64,000 bases of DNA, from NCBI GenBank assembly GCA_964460845.1, contig CAYWRZ010000005.1, positions 62,001 to 126,000 on the forward strand, read 5' to 3'. This document shows positions 1 through 11,078 of the stretch, one piece after another; position 1 is the first letter of the stretch, and each line of letters opens with the position of its first letter. Position numbers and translations under genes: made by a program. The notes below the pieces were generated by a model. That model saw only the letters and a program-made list of their open reading frames with translations, was not told where the DNA came from and ran no database searches. This stretch comes from CAYWRZ01 sp964460845. GTDB taxonomy: Bacteria > Bacteroidota > Bacteroidia > Flavobacteriales_D > UBA2798.

Positions 1-3000
1 ACGCAGTAGGTCTCTTTAAAGCTCACACTCGGACAGTTACTCAAACGACGGAAAATATAAGCTCTGATTATCGTACCGTCGAGCAGCGTAGCCTCTATAC
101 GAATATCGGTAGGATACCTGCCACTCACCGCAAAAGGAGCCGCTTCTACCACAGGATTGGAAATACGCAGCAGCTCATGAGGGTCAATCAGCGTAAAGCT
201 GTCGGCGTACAACATCGACACGCAGCCCTCGCCTGGGTGACCCGAGCCGCAAGGACCGGCAAGCGTAAAGCCATCATATCCCCAGTACACCGCCACTGGC
301 AAGCCCGCACAACGCTCCAGCGCATGCCCCGTAGGCACCGCATAACACACCGTACCCGGCCCTGTGGGCTTATTGGTCAATACATAGTCATTGATAAAAT
401 CAAACATCAGCTCGGTACAGGGCGCCACATTGTCCACCTGCACCTCTTCGCAAGAAGGATAAGGACCGGTAACCGCAAGCGAATCTAAGGTACAACCTGC
501 ATCAAAGCTGTCTAACAAATCAGACAAAGCTTCCCACTCCGGGGTCTGCGGTGCACCCGAAATAATCAGCCCGTAGGGGTTCTCAAACCCGCATACCGAA
601 TAGCAGTAGTTTTCCAATGCCAAACGCAAATCAAGGCTATCCTGCACAGGCAGCAAGGTATCAAAACACGTCGCATACAACTGGTTGATCCAGGTTTGCA
701 CATTGGCCTCGCAGGTCACCACGCAGTTTACCGTCTGCTGAATATTCTGGTTAATCTGATTGACCACACTGATAGAATCAGGTCCAATCACCGGTTCTTC
801 GACCACCTCGTAGCCGTCGCTGTAATACATACAGCCATTGCTCAGCTTGTATTGCCGCAAGCTCTGCTGCTTCACATACTGGTAAGCACCGTAAAACAGC
901 TGCCAGCGCGTAGTATCCGTATCCAGTCCCACATACATACAGGGTATATTCGTAGGATCGGTGTATTGCTGCAGACTCCAGCTTACCGAACCGCCTCCGC
1001 AGGGCGGAGTTCCGCTATGATAAGTCGTTACGCCCGACGACAGGCTCACATCATACACCGTACCCACCAACGGATCCTTATTCGGCGTAGTCAAGGGATT
1101 GAAATAGCCCGTGCTTACCGCACGTGTCCAGGTACCTGTGCCTGCCATATTATAATCGTAACGCTGGCTGCCCTTATTTTTTAAATCCACACATATCGTA
1201 TAATGGCAATACTCCCGGTGATACTGCACATAATATCCGGCATACTCCTCACGCCAGCTCTCGCGAAGCGTATCCACATCGGCATAAGCCGTACCAAATT
1301 CCGTATTAAGTCCGGTACGCCGCGCTTCCAGAAACGCATCGTCGAGATAAAATCTACCATCGGGCGCATTTACCTGCGCGGTAAGATTTTGCAACAAGCC
1401 TGCACATTCATCAAAAAGCTCAGGATCGGCCACGCCCAGCGAATCTATCGAACAATAAATGGATACATACGCTGCTACGCTGTCCGCAAACAGTGTAGGG
1501 TTAGCCGTCTCTAACGTAGGGTAACGCTCACGCACCCAACTGCGCGCATGCTGTTCGCAGGTAATGTCACACACGGTGGTATCCAGCTCCGAAAGGTAGG
1601 TCTGGTACAGCGAATCGTACGTAATGCCAAGCTCCTCTAACACGTCCGAAAGCTGCCCTTCTACATTGTCGTTCACTATACGCAGGCTCTTGGTCACGGT
1701 ATAGCTGCCTATATCCTGCAGCATTACAGACACATCGAATCCCGAGCTCGAAGGCACATACGTATCCGAAGCGCAATTGGCAGAAGAAGGGTTCTGAAAG
1801 CTGCGATGAATCACGTCCACTCTATCCCACACATCCATTAGGGACACGCGGGCGCCCTGCGGATCGGTAATGAAAAACTCCAGCTCGTAACGGCAATCCA
1901 GACACACTACGGGTGTACGACCCGCCACTTCAAGACCAAACACCGCTCCTTCAAGGTCGTACTTGAACCGATATACGGTCTGAGGCACCGCATTTAAAAA
2001 GGTATGCTGGCTTACTAAGGTTCCGTTATTGGAATAATACACATTGTCTAACGAAAGGTCGGCCGTAATCGCATCCTTGCGCTGGGGAATCGAATCAAGG
2101 TTCGCAGGTGCAGCACCTGCCAATGCGGTGGCTATTGTGCGCCCTTCCTGATCATGGTAGCTCACAGAGAGCTGTCCGTTCGGATCAGAAACCATATTCT
2201 TCTTATAGTGATTCGCCATGCCCACATTCGTTCCAAACAAACGATGCAGCTCTACGCCATTGGTGCTGCCGTAAAAATAACGCGTATCGTGATCACCAAA
2301 TAAGCGGTGCGTTTTGCCCACACCTGAGCTGCGGCTTACGCGGCCCGTATTGTCGCGCATATATTCCACCTGCGTAAAGGCATACCCCTCTTCCGCTTCC
2401 GGAATATAATCGCGGTACAAATCTTCGGTAAAAATATTATTGGCTGAAAAATACTGAGCCGAACCATAAGTGCCCGTACCCGGCGTAGGACTGGCCATTG
2501 TCTTGTACAAGCCGCCGTCGTAATGCTCTTTCTCGAACGATACGGTACCGGCCGTATTCTCCACGTTAAAATTAGTGGCATACACCAGCGAACGACCCCT
2601 TCGCGGAGCAGGGATAATGCTCACCGAAGGACGACCCTCATAATCATAGCGGCTATCGGCCACCAGCGTCAGGTCCTGCGTGCTCAGATGCGTCTGCAGT
2701 TGCCGCGCCCGACCCGAACCGTCGTAATAGTTCAACACCCCCTTATGCATACCATGCTCGGCAAAGCCCGACTGATACACCCAGTTTTTCTTTCCCTCAA
2801 ACGAACTGTCGAGGTCCAGCTTCACCACTGCCGAAGAAACATCGGTACGGTAGTTCCAATTGCCTGTACGCACATGGCTGTAATCGCCGTTCACTCCGTG
2901 TATATATCGCCCTACGGCACGTACCCTAAAATAAATTGTACCAGCCGGATAGTTCGCTTCGAACGCATACTTGTGCCAGGGAGTCCTTACCCGAACCGGA

Positions 3001-3680
3001 TCGCGAAACAAAAAAGGAGACTCGTCGCTCGTATAGCTAAACGCTTCAGAGGTATCTATATGCACCCATTCGACATCGTATTCTTCGGCACCCGGCACAT
3101 AACCCCAAAATACTTCCGAACGCAAGGCATCGTAGCCCAGGGGCAAAAAAGCATTTGCATCAAGCGCTTCATACTGCGCGCTCTCCAGTTCCAAACTCAA
3201 TCGTATATCTACAGGAAGTGCGGTCGAAGTATGCGGACTACCCACCGCCACACCATTATACGTAGCCGTTACACCCGTCACTTCAAGCGTCACATTGGCG
3301 TAGCTGTCGTGCACATTCTGCGCCTCGTACACATAACTTACAGGCTGCCCGTAGCTGACTTTTATCGTATGCACCGTGCTGCCCGCCGCAGAATCCGAAT
3401 GATGAATCTTATAGCTCACCTCGTACTCCCAATAACCGGGCATACCCACATCGCTGCGCTTATCGCGCGTATAACTTAACCGTACCAAATTACGACGCGC
3501 TATCCGAAAAGAGCCCGTGTCCTGCAATTGTGGCACAGCCCAGGGATCGGCCACAAACAACTCCACACCGCTTTGCAAACCGCTACGCGACTGATAGGTG
3601 ACCAGGCGCAAATCGCCGGCAAAAGCCGAAGCACCCCAAAACAATAAAGCCGAAAAAAGCACGAACCTCAGCTTATTCAT
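1..3680 (-). CDS. Giant exported YD/RHS-type surface protein, N-terminal part (runs off the left edge)
   Basis: An open frame of 1226 codons starts at the ATG at 3680 and is still open at base 1, so only the N-terminal part is visible. It begins with a signal peptide (residues 1 to about 21, hydrophobic core FVLFSALLFWGASAFA). A fibronectin-III-like stretch lies near residues 190-270. YD-like segments follow, for example YDYEGRPSVSI near 350 and SYHDQEGRTIATALAG near 515, and then Cys-containing sequence. These phrases are characteristic, as I recall them, of a giant Bacteroidota protein family related to RHS/YD-repeat proteins. An RHS core or a C-terminal effector domain could lie beyond the edge but cannot be seen. 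The start overlaps the stop of the preceding gene by 8 bases (ATGAATAA), which implies translational coupling. Function unknown; export and family are well supported. Confidence 0.8.
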   Translation of the reverse strand, partial: MNKLRFVLFSALLFWGASAFAGDLRLVTYQSRSGLQSGVELFVADPWAVPQLQDTGSFRIARRNLVRLSYTRDKRSDVGMPGYWEYEVSYKIHHSDSAAGSTVHTIKVSYGQPVSYVYEAQNVHDSYANVTLEVTGVTATYNGVAVGSPHTSTALPVDIRLSLELESAQYEALDANAFLPLGYDALRSEVFWGYVPGAEEYDVEWVHIDTSEAFSYTSDESPFLFRDPVRVRTPWHKYAFEANYPAGTIYFRVRAVGRYIHGVNGDYSHVRTGNWNYRTDVSSAVVKLDLDSSFEGKKNWVYQSGFAEHGMHKGVLNYYDGSGRARQLQTHLSTQDLTLVADSRYDYEGRPSVSIIPAPRRGRSLVYATNFNVENTAGTVSFEKEHYDGGLYKTMASPTPGTGTYGSAQYFSANNIFTEDLYRDYIPEAEEGYAFTQVEYMRDNTGRVSRSSGVGKTHRLFGDHDTRYFYGSTNGVELHRLFGTNVGMANHYKKNMVSDPNGQLSVSYHDQEGRTIATALAGAAPANLDSIPQRKDAITADLSLDNVYYSNNGTLVSQHTFLNAVPQTVYRFKYDLEGAVFGLEVAGRTPVVCLDCRYELEFFITDPQGARVSLMDVWDRVDVIHRSFQNPSSANCASDTYVPSSSGFDVSVMLQDIGSYTVTKSLRIVNDNVEGQLSDVLEELGITYDSLYQTYLSELDTTVCDITCEQHARSWVRERYPTLETANPTLFADSVAAYVSIYCSIDSLGVADPELFDECAGLLQNLTAQVNAPDGRFYLDDAFLEARRTGLNTEFGTAYADVDTLRESWREEYAGYYVQYHREYCHYTICVDLKNKGSQRYDYNMAGTGTWTRAVSTGYFNPLTTPNKDPLVGTVYDVSLSSGVTTYHSGTPPCGGGSVSWSLQQYTDPTNIPCMYVGLDTDTTRWQLFYGAYQYVKQQSLRQYKLSNGCMYYSDGYEVVEEPVIGPDSISVVNQINQNIQQTVNCVVTCEANVQTWINQLYATCFDTLLPVQDSLDLRLALENYCYSVCGFENPYGLIISGAPQTPEWEALSDLLDSFDAGCTLDSLAVTGPYPSCEEVQVDNVAPCTELMFDFINDYVLTNKPTGPGTVCYAVPTGHALERCAGLPVAVYWGYDGFTLAGPCGSGHPGEGCVSMLYADSFTLIDPHELLRISNPVVEAAPFAVSGRYPTDIRIEATLLDGTIIRAYIFRRLSNCPSVSFKETYC

Positions 3681-4416
3681 AGTCTTCGGATTTTGAATTC
3701 AATACTGTGTAAGAAGCATACTTACCTGCTCCCTGGATTTTTTTGCCTTCGCGGCGTATAATTTTTTTCTCCGAAAATTCATCACGCGAAAAATCAGGTG
3801 AAAAATTAAATCGGTGATACGTCAGCTCCGCCTTATTATGCTGCGGAAAATCTTGCGTGTTGTAGTAATAAATAAGTCGCGCAGGATAAAGTCCCGAACT
3901 GTGGATAAACAATTCGGCCTTGCTTATCATTCCTTCTTTCAGGTGAACGCGGTAATGTTTCATGCCTTTATCAAGCCCCAGGTATTCCACTTTTTTATAA
4001 GTACTGAACATACTGTCAAGATCGGGCACCTGTGCCAACAGAGCTTGTCCTTCTTTTTCGGCTTTCAAATCGCGTTTTTCATACAGGATGGTTTTGTGAT
4101 CATCGTCCACCACAATCTTATACCGCTCGTTGTACAATACCTTACCCGAAGGACCCGAATAAAAATAGCGATCGCCGCTTTTTTTAAGCGAAAACTGCTG
4201 AAGGCTCACTACCTCCGAACTTGTCAGAGAAGCAAATACCTTTACTTCTAATCCCATATCCAAGTGCTTCACCTGCTTGAGGTGATCAGCTATTTTCTGC
4301 AGATCGGCTTTAAAATCCTGCGCATAGGCAGGTGCCATCAATCCGCAAAATATGGCTACAATGAAATTTCGCAGCCTGAATGAAGCTCGCTTTTTTATCC
4401 TGTTTACTGACTTCAC
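3673..4416 (-). CDS. LolA-like exported protein of the giant-protein operon
   Basis: A 247-residue protein with a basic N terminus and a signal peptide (hydrophobic core FIVAIFCGLMAPAYA, cleavage expected after AYAQ). The body alternates strands and has the general look of the LolA/LppX fold that carries lipids or lipoproteins through the periplasm: FSLKKSGDRYFYSG, then VLYNERYKIVVDDDHKTILY, then a C-terminal sheet-rich part. This fold assignment is an inference from pattern, not a certain family call. Its start overlaps the stop of the 2219-residue gene by four bases (ATGA) and its stop overlaps the next giant gene, so it sits coupled between two giant surface proteins. A role in their maturation or transport is plausible but unproven. 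Confidence 0.75.
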   Translation of the reverse strand: MKSVNRIKKRASFRLRNFIVAIFCGLMAPAYAQDFKADLQKIADHLKQVKHLDMGLEVKVFASLTSSEVVSLQQFSLKKSGDRYFYSGPSGKVLYNERYKIVVDDDHKTILYEKRDLKAEKEGQALLAQVPDLDSMFSTYKKVEYLGLDKGMKHYRVHLKEGMISKAELFIHSSGLYPARLIYYYNTQDFPQHNKAELTYHRFNFSPDFSRDEFSEKKIIRREGKKIQGAGKYASYTVLNSKSEDYE

Positions 4417-7400
4417 GGTACTTGCGGTTTTTCAATGATATGTCCTCTCGATTCCTGCACGGTCTGTACGCCTTTAGCGGTTTCCTTCTTAATGAGGAAC
4501 AGGTTACCCTGACTGTCGTAGCTATAGAACGTGGCGTAGTTATTCTCATCGAGCTGCGCGGCCAGTCTAAGATTACGGTTGTCGTACACGTACGCTTTCA
4601 GGTTACCGTCGGCCGGGAAAATACGCAGGTCATCGACAAACAGCTTCGCTGTACCCGGATTCATCACCAGTTCAATCCACTGCGTACCCGAAGCAGGCGT
4701 AAATTCAAGCTCCACGCGCTGCCAGCCTTCTATGATACGGCCCTTGGGTTTTCCATCGGCCAAAGGAGAAGCGCTCAGCAAAGAGCCCGATCCGTCGAGG
4801 TAGCTCACCTGCAAATAAGGTGCAGCGCCATATACGGGGTCGTGACTGTAATCGTGCGTATGCTGTTCCGGGCGCGATACCCAGGCACTCAGCACATACT
4901 TTTTACCGGGCTGTAGCTTCAAACGGGCCTGCCCGAATTTTGCCTCTGCATTTACTTCCATAGCCCAGTTGCCCGAGTGCGCTTTGGTATTGACAAACTG
5001 GATAGCGTTAGTAGCCTGACGTACGTGCGTATTGCCTACCGTACGCGGAATACCTACTTTACCCCGGAAGAAAGTTCCCGCCGGGAAATTGGGAATAGCC
5101 GCAGGCAAGGCCAGCACTGTATTCGTACCCGAATTGAGCGCCACCATCGTAGTCGTAAAATTATACCGCAACGCGTGTCCGTTGTAGGAGACCGGCTTAG
5201 TCACCAGGCTCACCTTCACATTATTGTATGTACCCGCTGGTATCTGCGGTATTTCTATCGATACCGATGAAGCATCGTTGTATCCAATAAGAATATCGTA
5301 ATACTCGTAAGCGCGATAAGATTGCGAGGTGTTGTAGTTGCTGTACAGATCGATATTACCTGTGGTAGTAGCCAATTGGTTCAACGTAGTTACACCTGCA
5401 TATTCCTCAAAACCTTCGGTGCCTATTTCCGACTTGCGGGCATTGCCGGCCACAGCCGTGGGCAAAGACCCTTTGTAGCCGTACAAAGCAGCCGAATAGA
5501 TACCCAGCACGTTTTTATTTTCGAGCTCGTAGGTATAAGGGCTGTACCTTGTTACCTCATTGACGCGTATCCAGCCGGGCGCACAGGCGCGGGTAAGGAA
5601 ATCGGCTTTTTGCCAGTTAAACAGCATGACCGAATCCATCACCCCGTCGGTAGCAATTTTAGGCAGGACCGACTGCTTGCGATCGTCTTTATACACGTAT
5701 GTATATTGCGGCGACCAAATGCCTTTTTCTCCGAACTCGTAGGGGTTAAGCGTATTGCTCATGCTCCACCAGTTAAATTGCGGAGAACGCACATCGGCGT
5801 AATCGAGCAACCAACCGTCGTTAAAGACCATAGCCTGAATCTGTAGCACACTGTCGATCGAGAACGTGTGCAAGGTATCGTTTACCGTATGGGTAGAAAT
5901 ATTCCAGCCATCGCCTTGAACCGCCAGGCTATATTCCAGCGGACTGATACAGGTCGCGTAACGCCGATCACGAGTCGGATCTTTCAGCGCAGTAATACTT
6001 CCCGCCGACACATTCAGGTGGTTGCGGAAGCCCGAACGATACAGGGTAAACGTAACTTCGGGTGTCATTGTAAAACCTGCCAGGTTGTCTTTCGAAGCAA
6101 AGCCCAGCAGCGTGGGGCTATCGCCGAGGTATACGGCTTTGGTATTCGCGCCGGCGCTAACAATATATTCATCGCCAGGCTGCATGGCCTCTATTACGCC
6201 GGCAGGAACAACCGATTTCTGCAAAGAATAATAACCGGGCGAACCGGGCACAGCGAGGATATCGTCGGGATCTACTTTAAAAGTCATGCCGATGTTTTTA
6301 TACGCAGCACCCATTCCCGAATACGCCCAAAATGCGGGTTGTTCGTAGTTGTATATCTTTCTGTCAAAATTATTGTTCACACTGGTCAACAGGGGTCTTC
6401 CGGTTTGCGCGTCAAACAAAAGGTTGTCTGTCCGCACGGTCGATTGCCCGTCGGTGGCTACGGTAGCTTTCAGAATACCCGAGCGTTGTACGATTTTGTT
6501 GGTGACTACAGTCTTGAGATCAGACACATCAGAGTTGAATTCAGGCCAAACTGACAAAAATGGTATAAGGGACACATCTGCATTAAGATTAATCCCAACT
6601 GAAACATATCTGCTTTTACTTTGTCTCTGATCCGTAAAAAATTCATACTCTACGCCCATCACCCGCTTTTCGGTCATGGCATCGTTAAATGCGGCGGTTC
6701 CCGGAGTAGCCGAATAATCGTGATCGGCCAGCAGCACATCCACCTCGTTCTGCAACCTGTTTACCGCAATACCCTCGTATGAATAGGGTAAGGACTGATA
6801 TTCGTAGCGTACCGAGCTTACTTCCGAAGGAATAAGCCTTCCCTGCCGATCCACGCCGTAATTGCTGACCGCTTTCGGGCGCCCGTGCATATCGTTCAGC
6901 TCGATCATATATCCCTGACTGGCAGTAAAATTTGCCGTTCTTGAATAACCTATAAAAGGCAAAGGCACAAACAGATTAAAAGGTTTGGGTTCAAGCTTTG
7001 TCTCGGTCACAATCACCGGAAACTCTTTGGCGGTATAAAACTCATGCACTGATACACCGCTCGAACCGGTGCTGGTCACTCCCTCAGGCAGATCGGCCCG
7101 CATCAGCTTATCGGTAGCCAGACTTTTGACGCTTACCTTGCTGTAGCCCACCACTGCCGAAGGAAAATACGATTCATTATAAGGATGCTCCGAAAACAAA
7201 TCGTTAGCTGTTTTAACGGGTATATTTTGCTTATAGAATTTAGCATAACGCAAAGGATTTTCATCACCGCCTATCATAGGCTCGTATTGCGCTACTCCGC
7301 TGCTAATAGTGCGTCCGTCCTTATGGGTGGTGGTATAATCATACACCTGCCCGTACTCGCTGTTCTCGGCCAAATCGCCGGTAGAAGTTTTCCAGTTGTC

Positions 7401-10400
7401 GGTAAACGTTAGCTTTTTAACCCGATGCCCTCCTCCGTATTTTTTCAAGTCGGGCGAGCAGAGTTTGATGAACGATTTCCCCAGGGTGATTTTTTTACCC
7501 CAGCCCTGATTACGACAACGTTTACGGTAATCTCTAAATAACTTAATAATCTGTGGCACAGCAGGAATTAAGGATTTCACATACGTAAACTTGTCCATAT
7601 CGGAAAGCGCCTGCTCCTCATCCATTGTCCCTACAGCCCATAAAAGATCGGGGTTACTGGTACGCAAATATTGCCAGGCAGCCATGGAGATGGGGTGATA
7701 ATTCAGGTTATGCCCTTTTTTATCTTTCATGGGTTTGAAGGTGAGATATCCCTGGGTATAACATTCCACACCATCTATTGTCCGCACTGTAGAGCCTCCG
7801 TAAAAACTGCTGCTGGCCTCTTCTTCCAGCTCCATATAACCCGCCACGTAATCTTTCAGTCCATCGCGTATATCAATATGCGTTCTGAAATACAACTGGT
7901 AGCTGTTATCCCGTTTCAACCCGCTGATATAACGAACAAAAACCTCTCGTGTCACATTGGGATGACTGACCGGTATAGGGTTTTCGAGCTTGAAATAAAT
8001 TCTGCGATCACCATAGTTTTGAATATCGAAATTCGCATCGTACAATTCATTTTCGGCACTGCCCCCCGGTAAAAAAGTAATAGGCGCCATTTGCGTAGCT
8101 TCGCGATGCTGCACATAGGCATAATCGTCGGCTTCGTAATTGATTTCGATGGTTCCTCCGGTAGGCATTTCGATTTTCTGCAGGCACCAGGCCGATGCCC
8201 GCTCGTCTTGTGCTTCCTGCATAAGCGCTTTCTGCCCAATCGTTTCATCCACTCCGGCACTGTAAGCAAATTGATCCACATAAGGAAACTCGCGATTATC
8301 ACACACATCGGAAGTAAGGCGGGGCTTGTAATTTCCCCAGCGATCGTACTCGCTGAGATCGTAATAAGGATTGAGTCCGCCGTTGCTTCCACCCGTATAG
8401 GAAAACGCATAAGGATTCAGCTTCCCTCTTTTGCTCTGCTCATAAGTGACCCACATTTTTTTGAGGGTGAGCTTACCTTGCGGAGAAACATCGGCCGAGT
8501 TTTCAGTACCCGGACAAAGCGAATAATCGTAGGCAAAATGCACGCGCTGCAGCGGTACGGCATTATTCCCTGAAGCGATAAAATCGGCTTTCAGGTACAG
8601 GCTGATGCTGTCGAGCTTCATGGCCGAAAAGTTACCCATTCCACCATCCACTATTTTGTTAAGCTCCTGATAGGCTTCAAATAAATCTTTTCTTTCGCTG
8701 GTGTGAAAAATAGCGATATGCGTTTTGGTTTCGGCACGGGCCAGGTACCATACTTCTTTTTCGCCGTAAGTATAAGATCCCGTGTTATCTTTATGCGTAG
8801 TGGACAGACCCTTGTTGTAATTCGCTCCTTTAAACGGTGCGCGCCATTTGTAGTTCGACGCGTAACGCAGGTAATCGAATTTTACCCAGTAGCCGAAATC
8901 CTCATCGCTCGGACCGTTATGATCCACATCCACATAATCGGCGCCCAGCACCGAAGTAAGCAGGTAAGAGTGCGCATAAGCCGGAGTTTCAGTGCTACTA
9001 TACACTTTATTCGATCCCGCTGCTTCATAATCCAATCTGTTTCCGTCCATCGGCAATTCCACCAACGGACCACAGGAGTTGCCCAAGCCCGATCCTACGG
9101 AGAAATACACTTCCCGCTGCTTTTTGTTATAAGCCGGCAAGGCATACACATGGCGTTGCCCTTCGGGACTGAGTACCGTAATGCCGCCCTGATGATGCGG
9201 GCGATAAGTATCATTATCGCGCGGAAGCTGTACCGAGGGTGCAGCCGTATAGTCGGGCTTATTGTCGTAATCGGGTCGCGAACCGGAAGAAGACGGCAGC
9301 GTAGGCATATCGTAAAACGAGATTCGGTATTCGCCCAAATCTTCCGTATTGGGATTATCAAAACCTTTTATCTGTTCATTGGTTAAGGTAGTGATAGCCG
9401 TGTTACGGGGTACACGATTGCCCGTGGTGCGTTGGTTATCATAACTTCCGGAGCGGACTTCGTTGCCGGGATACACAAAGGTGTTTACTTTGGGCACATA
9501 TTTTTTGTTGACCAGCGCCGGGCGTTGCATTTCGAGATAGGCGGCCGAGGGCTTCTCGATGCCTCCGATAAAATCAGGTTCATTTGGGAGAAAAGAGGTA
9601 TATTCTCCTCGTACTTTGTAATAAGAAGGCTCGTAGGTATTCGTATTGGCGGCTGTTTCTGTAAAACGATAGTGGTCATCCCACTCATTATGGTCATCCC
9701 ACCTTCCGGAGGTGCTTCTTCCGTAAGAAAAGCCCAAAGGAACACCTGCATGCCAGGAACTTCCTGCGCCTATTTCAAAACCTGCAGAACCTCCCACAGA
9801 AGTAGAGGCTACAAAAGGATCATATACTGCACCTACATCATTCCGGAAAGAGCGAAACACACCTCCCGTTCCCTGTCCCTGAATAGCGTATATATCATTT
9901 GTGAGGTTAGGTACCGACAGGTTTAACGAGGTAGGATACACAAGACCGTCTTTCTCCCGGGAAAAATCCCTGAGAATATCGCTGTCGTTATTATCCGCCT
10001 CATGAAGGTGATTATAGCCGTATGCCTTATGTTTTGCCGGTTTTTTACCACGTGTAAAACTTTGAGTAGAAAAAAATCCGCTCATCCATACATTATTAAA
10101 AACAAGTATATTACTCAGCCCTGTTTTAAATGAAATATTAAGGGAAGTATTCAGTACTGGATGAGAAATAACTGGTTGAAACACTTTTTCTGCCGTATAA
10201 TACACGCTCGTATTTCCCACCAGTCCAAAACGGGTCGAATTCTTACCTGCATTTGCATTGTTTGGATAAATGTGCTCTTGTCTTCCTATAAAAACACCCA
10301 GGCCTCTCCGCGATCCAAATTCCATTCCGATATTCCAGCCTTTCCGCTGGGTTTCGTCATTTGTTGATTTTGTATCTGATTTAGAATAAAACAGGCTCGT

Positions 10401-11072
10401 GTTCATTCCTTCCTGCGAATCGAGAGAGACGTTGGCGCCTAAGCCCGAACGCGGAACCGCTCGGGTGCCGGGATGCACTCCTCCTGTAAGAGAATATCCC
10501 ACTCCTTTGTAGTTATTGTAATAAATGCTCAACGCCGCATTCCAACTGAATTTAGCAGGAGATGGTATATTAGTAGTATCAGGGGGAGCATTTTCTCCGG
10601 GACCGCCAGTAGAGCTGGATGCCCCTGCTTTTTCTATGTCACTTTTTAACATCAGCCCATACGTCTGATTTTTTTTCATAAAATCCTGCGTAATTACCAA
10701 GTCACCATTAAAATCGTCGGGAATACCCCGCACCGTGCGGTTAATCGTACCCACGTTGATGTTCCAGCCCAGGCCTACCCAACTGGCTTCCTGATCCATG
10801 CCTACACCCGCATGATACGCCAGGTTAAAGGGATACCCGCCATTGGGTCCGGGCAGCTCAAACAAAGGAATGTTGTAATTGAAATCGCCGGTAAACAAAT
10901 CGACCATCTCGGTGGTTTGCACCGGTTCGAACGACTGCACTTCGGGTTGCGAAGGACCCGCCGTAAGCGCCAAAGCCATTGTCGGAACAAACATTTCGGT
11001 AAGCAGGGTGATCGCCAGTAACAGTGAAAATCCTTTCACCACAGCGCTTTTTCTCAACCGTGTAATCAGCAT
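4413..11072 (-). CDS. Giant SpvB/YD-type exported surface protein (2219 aa)
   Basis: This is the largest protein in the window. Residues 12-37 form a signal peptide or anchor. Residues 50-135 carry the hallmark LFTGDFNYNIPLFELPG, then NLAYHAGVGMDQEASWVGLG, then IPDDFNGD. That pattern resembles the N-terminal SpvB/TcB domain of insecticidal toxin complexes and is recurrent in giant Bacteroidota surface proteins. The long middle is sheet-rich and unassigned. Residues of about 2020-2145 look like a carbohydrate-binding, jelly-roll module (KAHSGNWAMEV ... LFVDDLRIFPADG). The tail has YD-like pieces (YVYDNRNLRLAAQLDENNYA, FYSYDSQGNLFLIKKET). Start is the ATG six bases after the upstream lipoprotein gene; the stop overlaps the LolA-like gene (ATGA). 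No T9SS C-terminal domain was recognised. Toxin, adhesin or scaffold roles all remain possible. Confidence 0.88.
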   Translation of the reverse strand: MLITRLRKSAVVKGFSLLLAITLLTEMFVPTMALALTAGPSQPEVQSFEPVQTTEMVDLFTGDFNYNIPLFELPGPNGGYPFNLAYHAGVGMDQEASWVGLGWNINVGTINRTVRGIPDDFNGDLVITQDFMKKNQTYGLMLKSDIEKAGASSSTGGPGENAPPDTTNIPSPAKFSWNAALSIYYNNYKGVGYSLTGGVHPGTRAVPRSGLGANVSLDSQEGMNTSLFYSKSDTKSTNDETQRKGWNIGMEFGSRRGLGVFIGRQEHIYPNNANAGKNSTRFGLVGNTSVYYTAEKVFQPVISHPVLNTSLNISFKTGLSNILVFNNVWMSGFFSTQSFTRGKKPAKHKAYGYNHLHEADNNDSDILRDFSREKDGLVYPTSLNLSVPNLTNDIYAIQGQGTGGVFRSFRNDVGAVYDPFVASTSVGGSAGFEIGAGSSWHAGVPLGFSYGRSTSGRWDDHNEWDDHYRFTETAANTNTYEPSYYKVRGEYTSFLPNEPDFIGGIEKPSAAYLEMQRPALVNKKYVPKVNTFVYPGNEVRSGSYDNQRTTGNRVPRNTAITTLTNEQIKGFDNPNTEDLGEYRISFYDMPTLPSSSGSRPDYDNKPDYTAAPSVQLPRDNDTYRPHHQGGITVLSPEGQRHVYALPAYNKKQREVYFSVGSGLGNSCGPLVELPMDGNRLDYEAAGSNKVYSSTETPAYAHSYLLTSVLGADYVDVDHNGPSDEDFGYWVKFDYLRYASNYKWRAPFKGANYNKGLSTTHKDNTGSYTYGEKEVWYLARAETKTHIAIFHTSERKDLFEAYQELNKIVDGGMGNFSAMKLDSISLYLKADFIASGNNAVPLQRVHFAYDYSLCPGTENSADVSPQGKLTLKKMWVTYEQSKRGKLNPYAFSYTGGSNGGLNPYYDLSEYDRWGNYKPRLTSDVCDNREFPYVDQFAYSAGVDETIGQKALMQEAQDERASAWCLQKIEMPTGGTIEINYEADDYAYVQHREATQMAPITFLPGGSAENELYDANFDIQNYGDRRIYFKLENPIPVSHPNVTREVFVRYISGLKRDNSYQLYFRTHIDIRDGLKDYVAGYMELEEEASSSFYGGSTVRTIDGVECYTQGYLTFKPMKDKKGHNLNYHPISMAAWQYLRTSNPDLLWAVGTMDEEQALSDMDKFTYVKSLIPAVPQIIKLFRDYRKRCRNQGWGKKITLGKSFIKLCSPDLKKYGGGHRVKKLTFTDNWKTSTGDLAENSEYGQVYDYTTTHKDGRTISSGVAQYEPMIGGDENPLRYAKFYKQNIPVKTANDLFSEHPYNESYFPSAVVGYSKVSVKSLATDKLMRADLPEGVTSTGSSGVSVHEFYTAKEFPVIVTETKLEPKPFNLFVPLPFIGYSRTANFTASQGYMIELNDMHGRPKAVSNYGVDRQGRLIPSEVSSVRYEYQSLPYSYEGIAVNRLQNEVDVLLADHDYSATPGTAAFNDAMTEKRVMGVEYEFFTDQRQSKSRYVSVGINLNADVSLIPFLSVWPEFNSDVSDLKTVVTNKIVQRSGILKATVATDGQSTVRTDNLLFDAQTGRPLLTSVNNNFDRKIYNYEQPAFWAYSGMGAAYKNIGMTFKVDPDDILAVPGSPGYYSLQKSVVPAGVIEAMQPGDEYIVSAGANTKAVYLGDSPTLLGFASKDNLAGFTMTPEVTFTLYRSGFRNHLNVSAGSITALKDPTRDRRYATCISPLEYSLAVQGDGWNISTHTVNDTLHTFSIDSVLQIQAMVFNDGWLLDYADVRSPQFNWWSMSNTLNPYEFGEKGIWSPQYTYVYKDDRKQSVLPKIATDGVMDSVMLFNWQKADFLTRACAPGWIRVNEVTRYSPYTYELENKNVLGIYSAALYGYKGSLPTAVAGNARKSEIGTEGFEEYAGVTTLNQLATTTGNIDLYSNYNTSQSYRAYEYYDILIGYNDASSVSIEIPQIPAGTYNNVKVSLVTKPVSYNGHALRYNFTTTMVALNSGTNTVLALPAAIPNFPAGTFFRGKVGIPRTVGNTHVRQATNAIQFVNTKAHSGNWAMEVNAEAKFGQARLKLQPGKKYVLSAWVSRPEQHTHDYSHDPVYGAAPYLQVSYLDGSGSLLSASPLADGKPKGRIIEGWQRVELEFTPASGTQWIELVMNPGTAKLFVDDLRIFPADGNLKAYVYDNRNLRLAAQLDENNYATFYSYDSQGNLFLIKKETAKGVQTVQESRGHIIEKPQVP

Positions 11073-11078
11073 AATCTC

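Noticed and set aside
177..3479. Long plus-strand open frames opposite the giant minus-strand gene at the left edge
   Set aside because: They lie codon-for-codon opposite a continuous minus-strand frame that has a signal peptide and family motifs. Their peptides are His/Arg-rich and without structure, as expected of antisense shadows.
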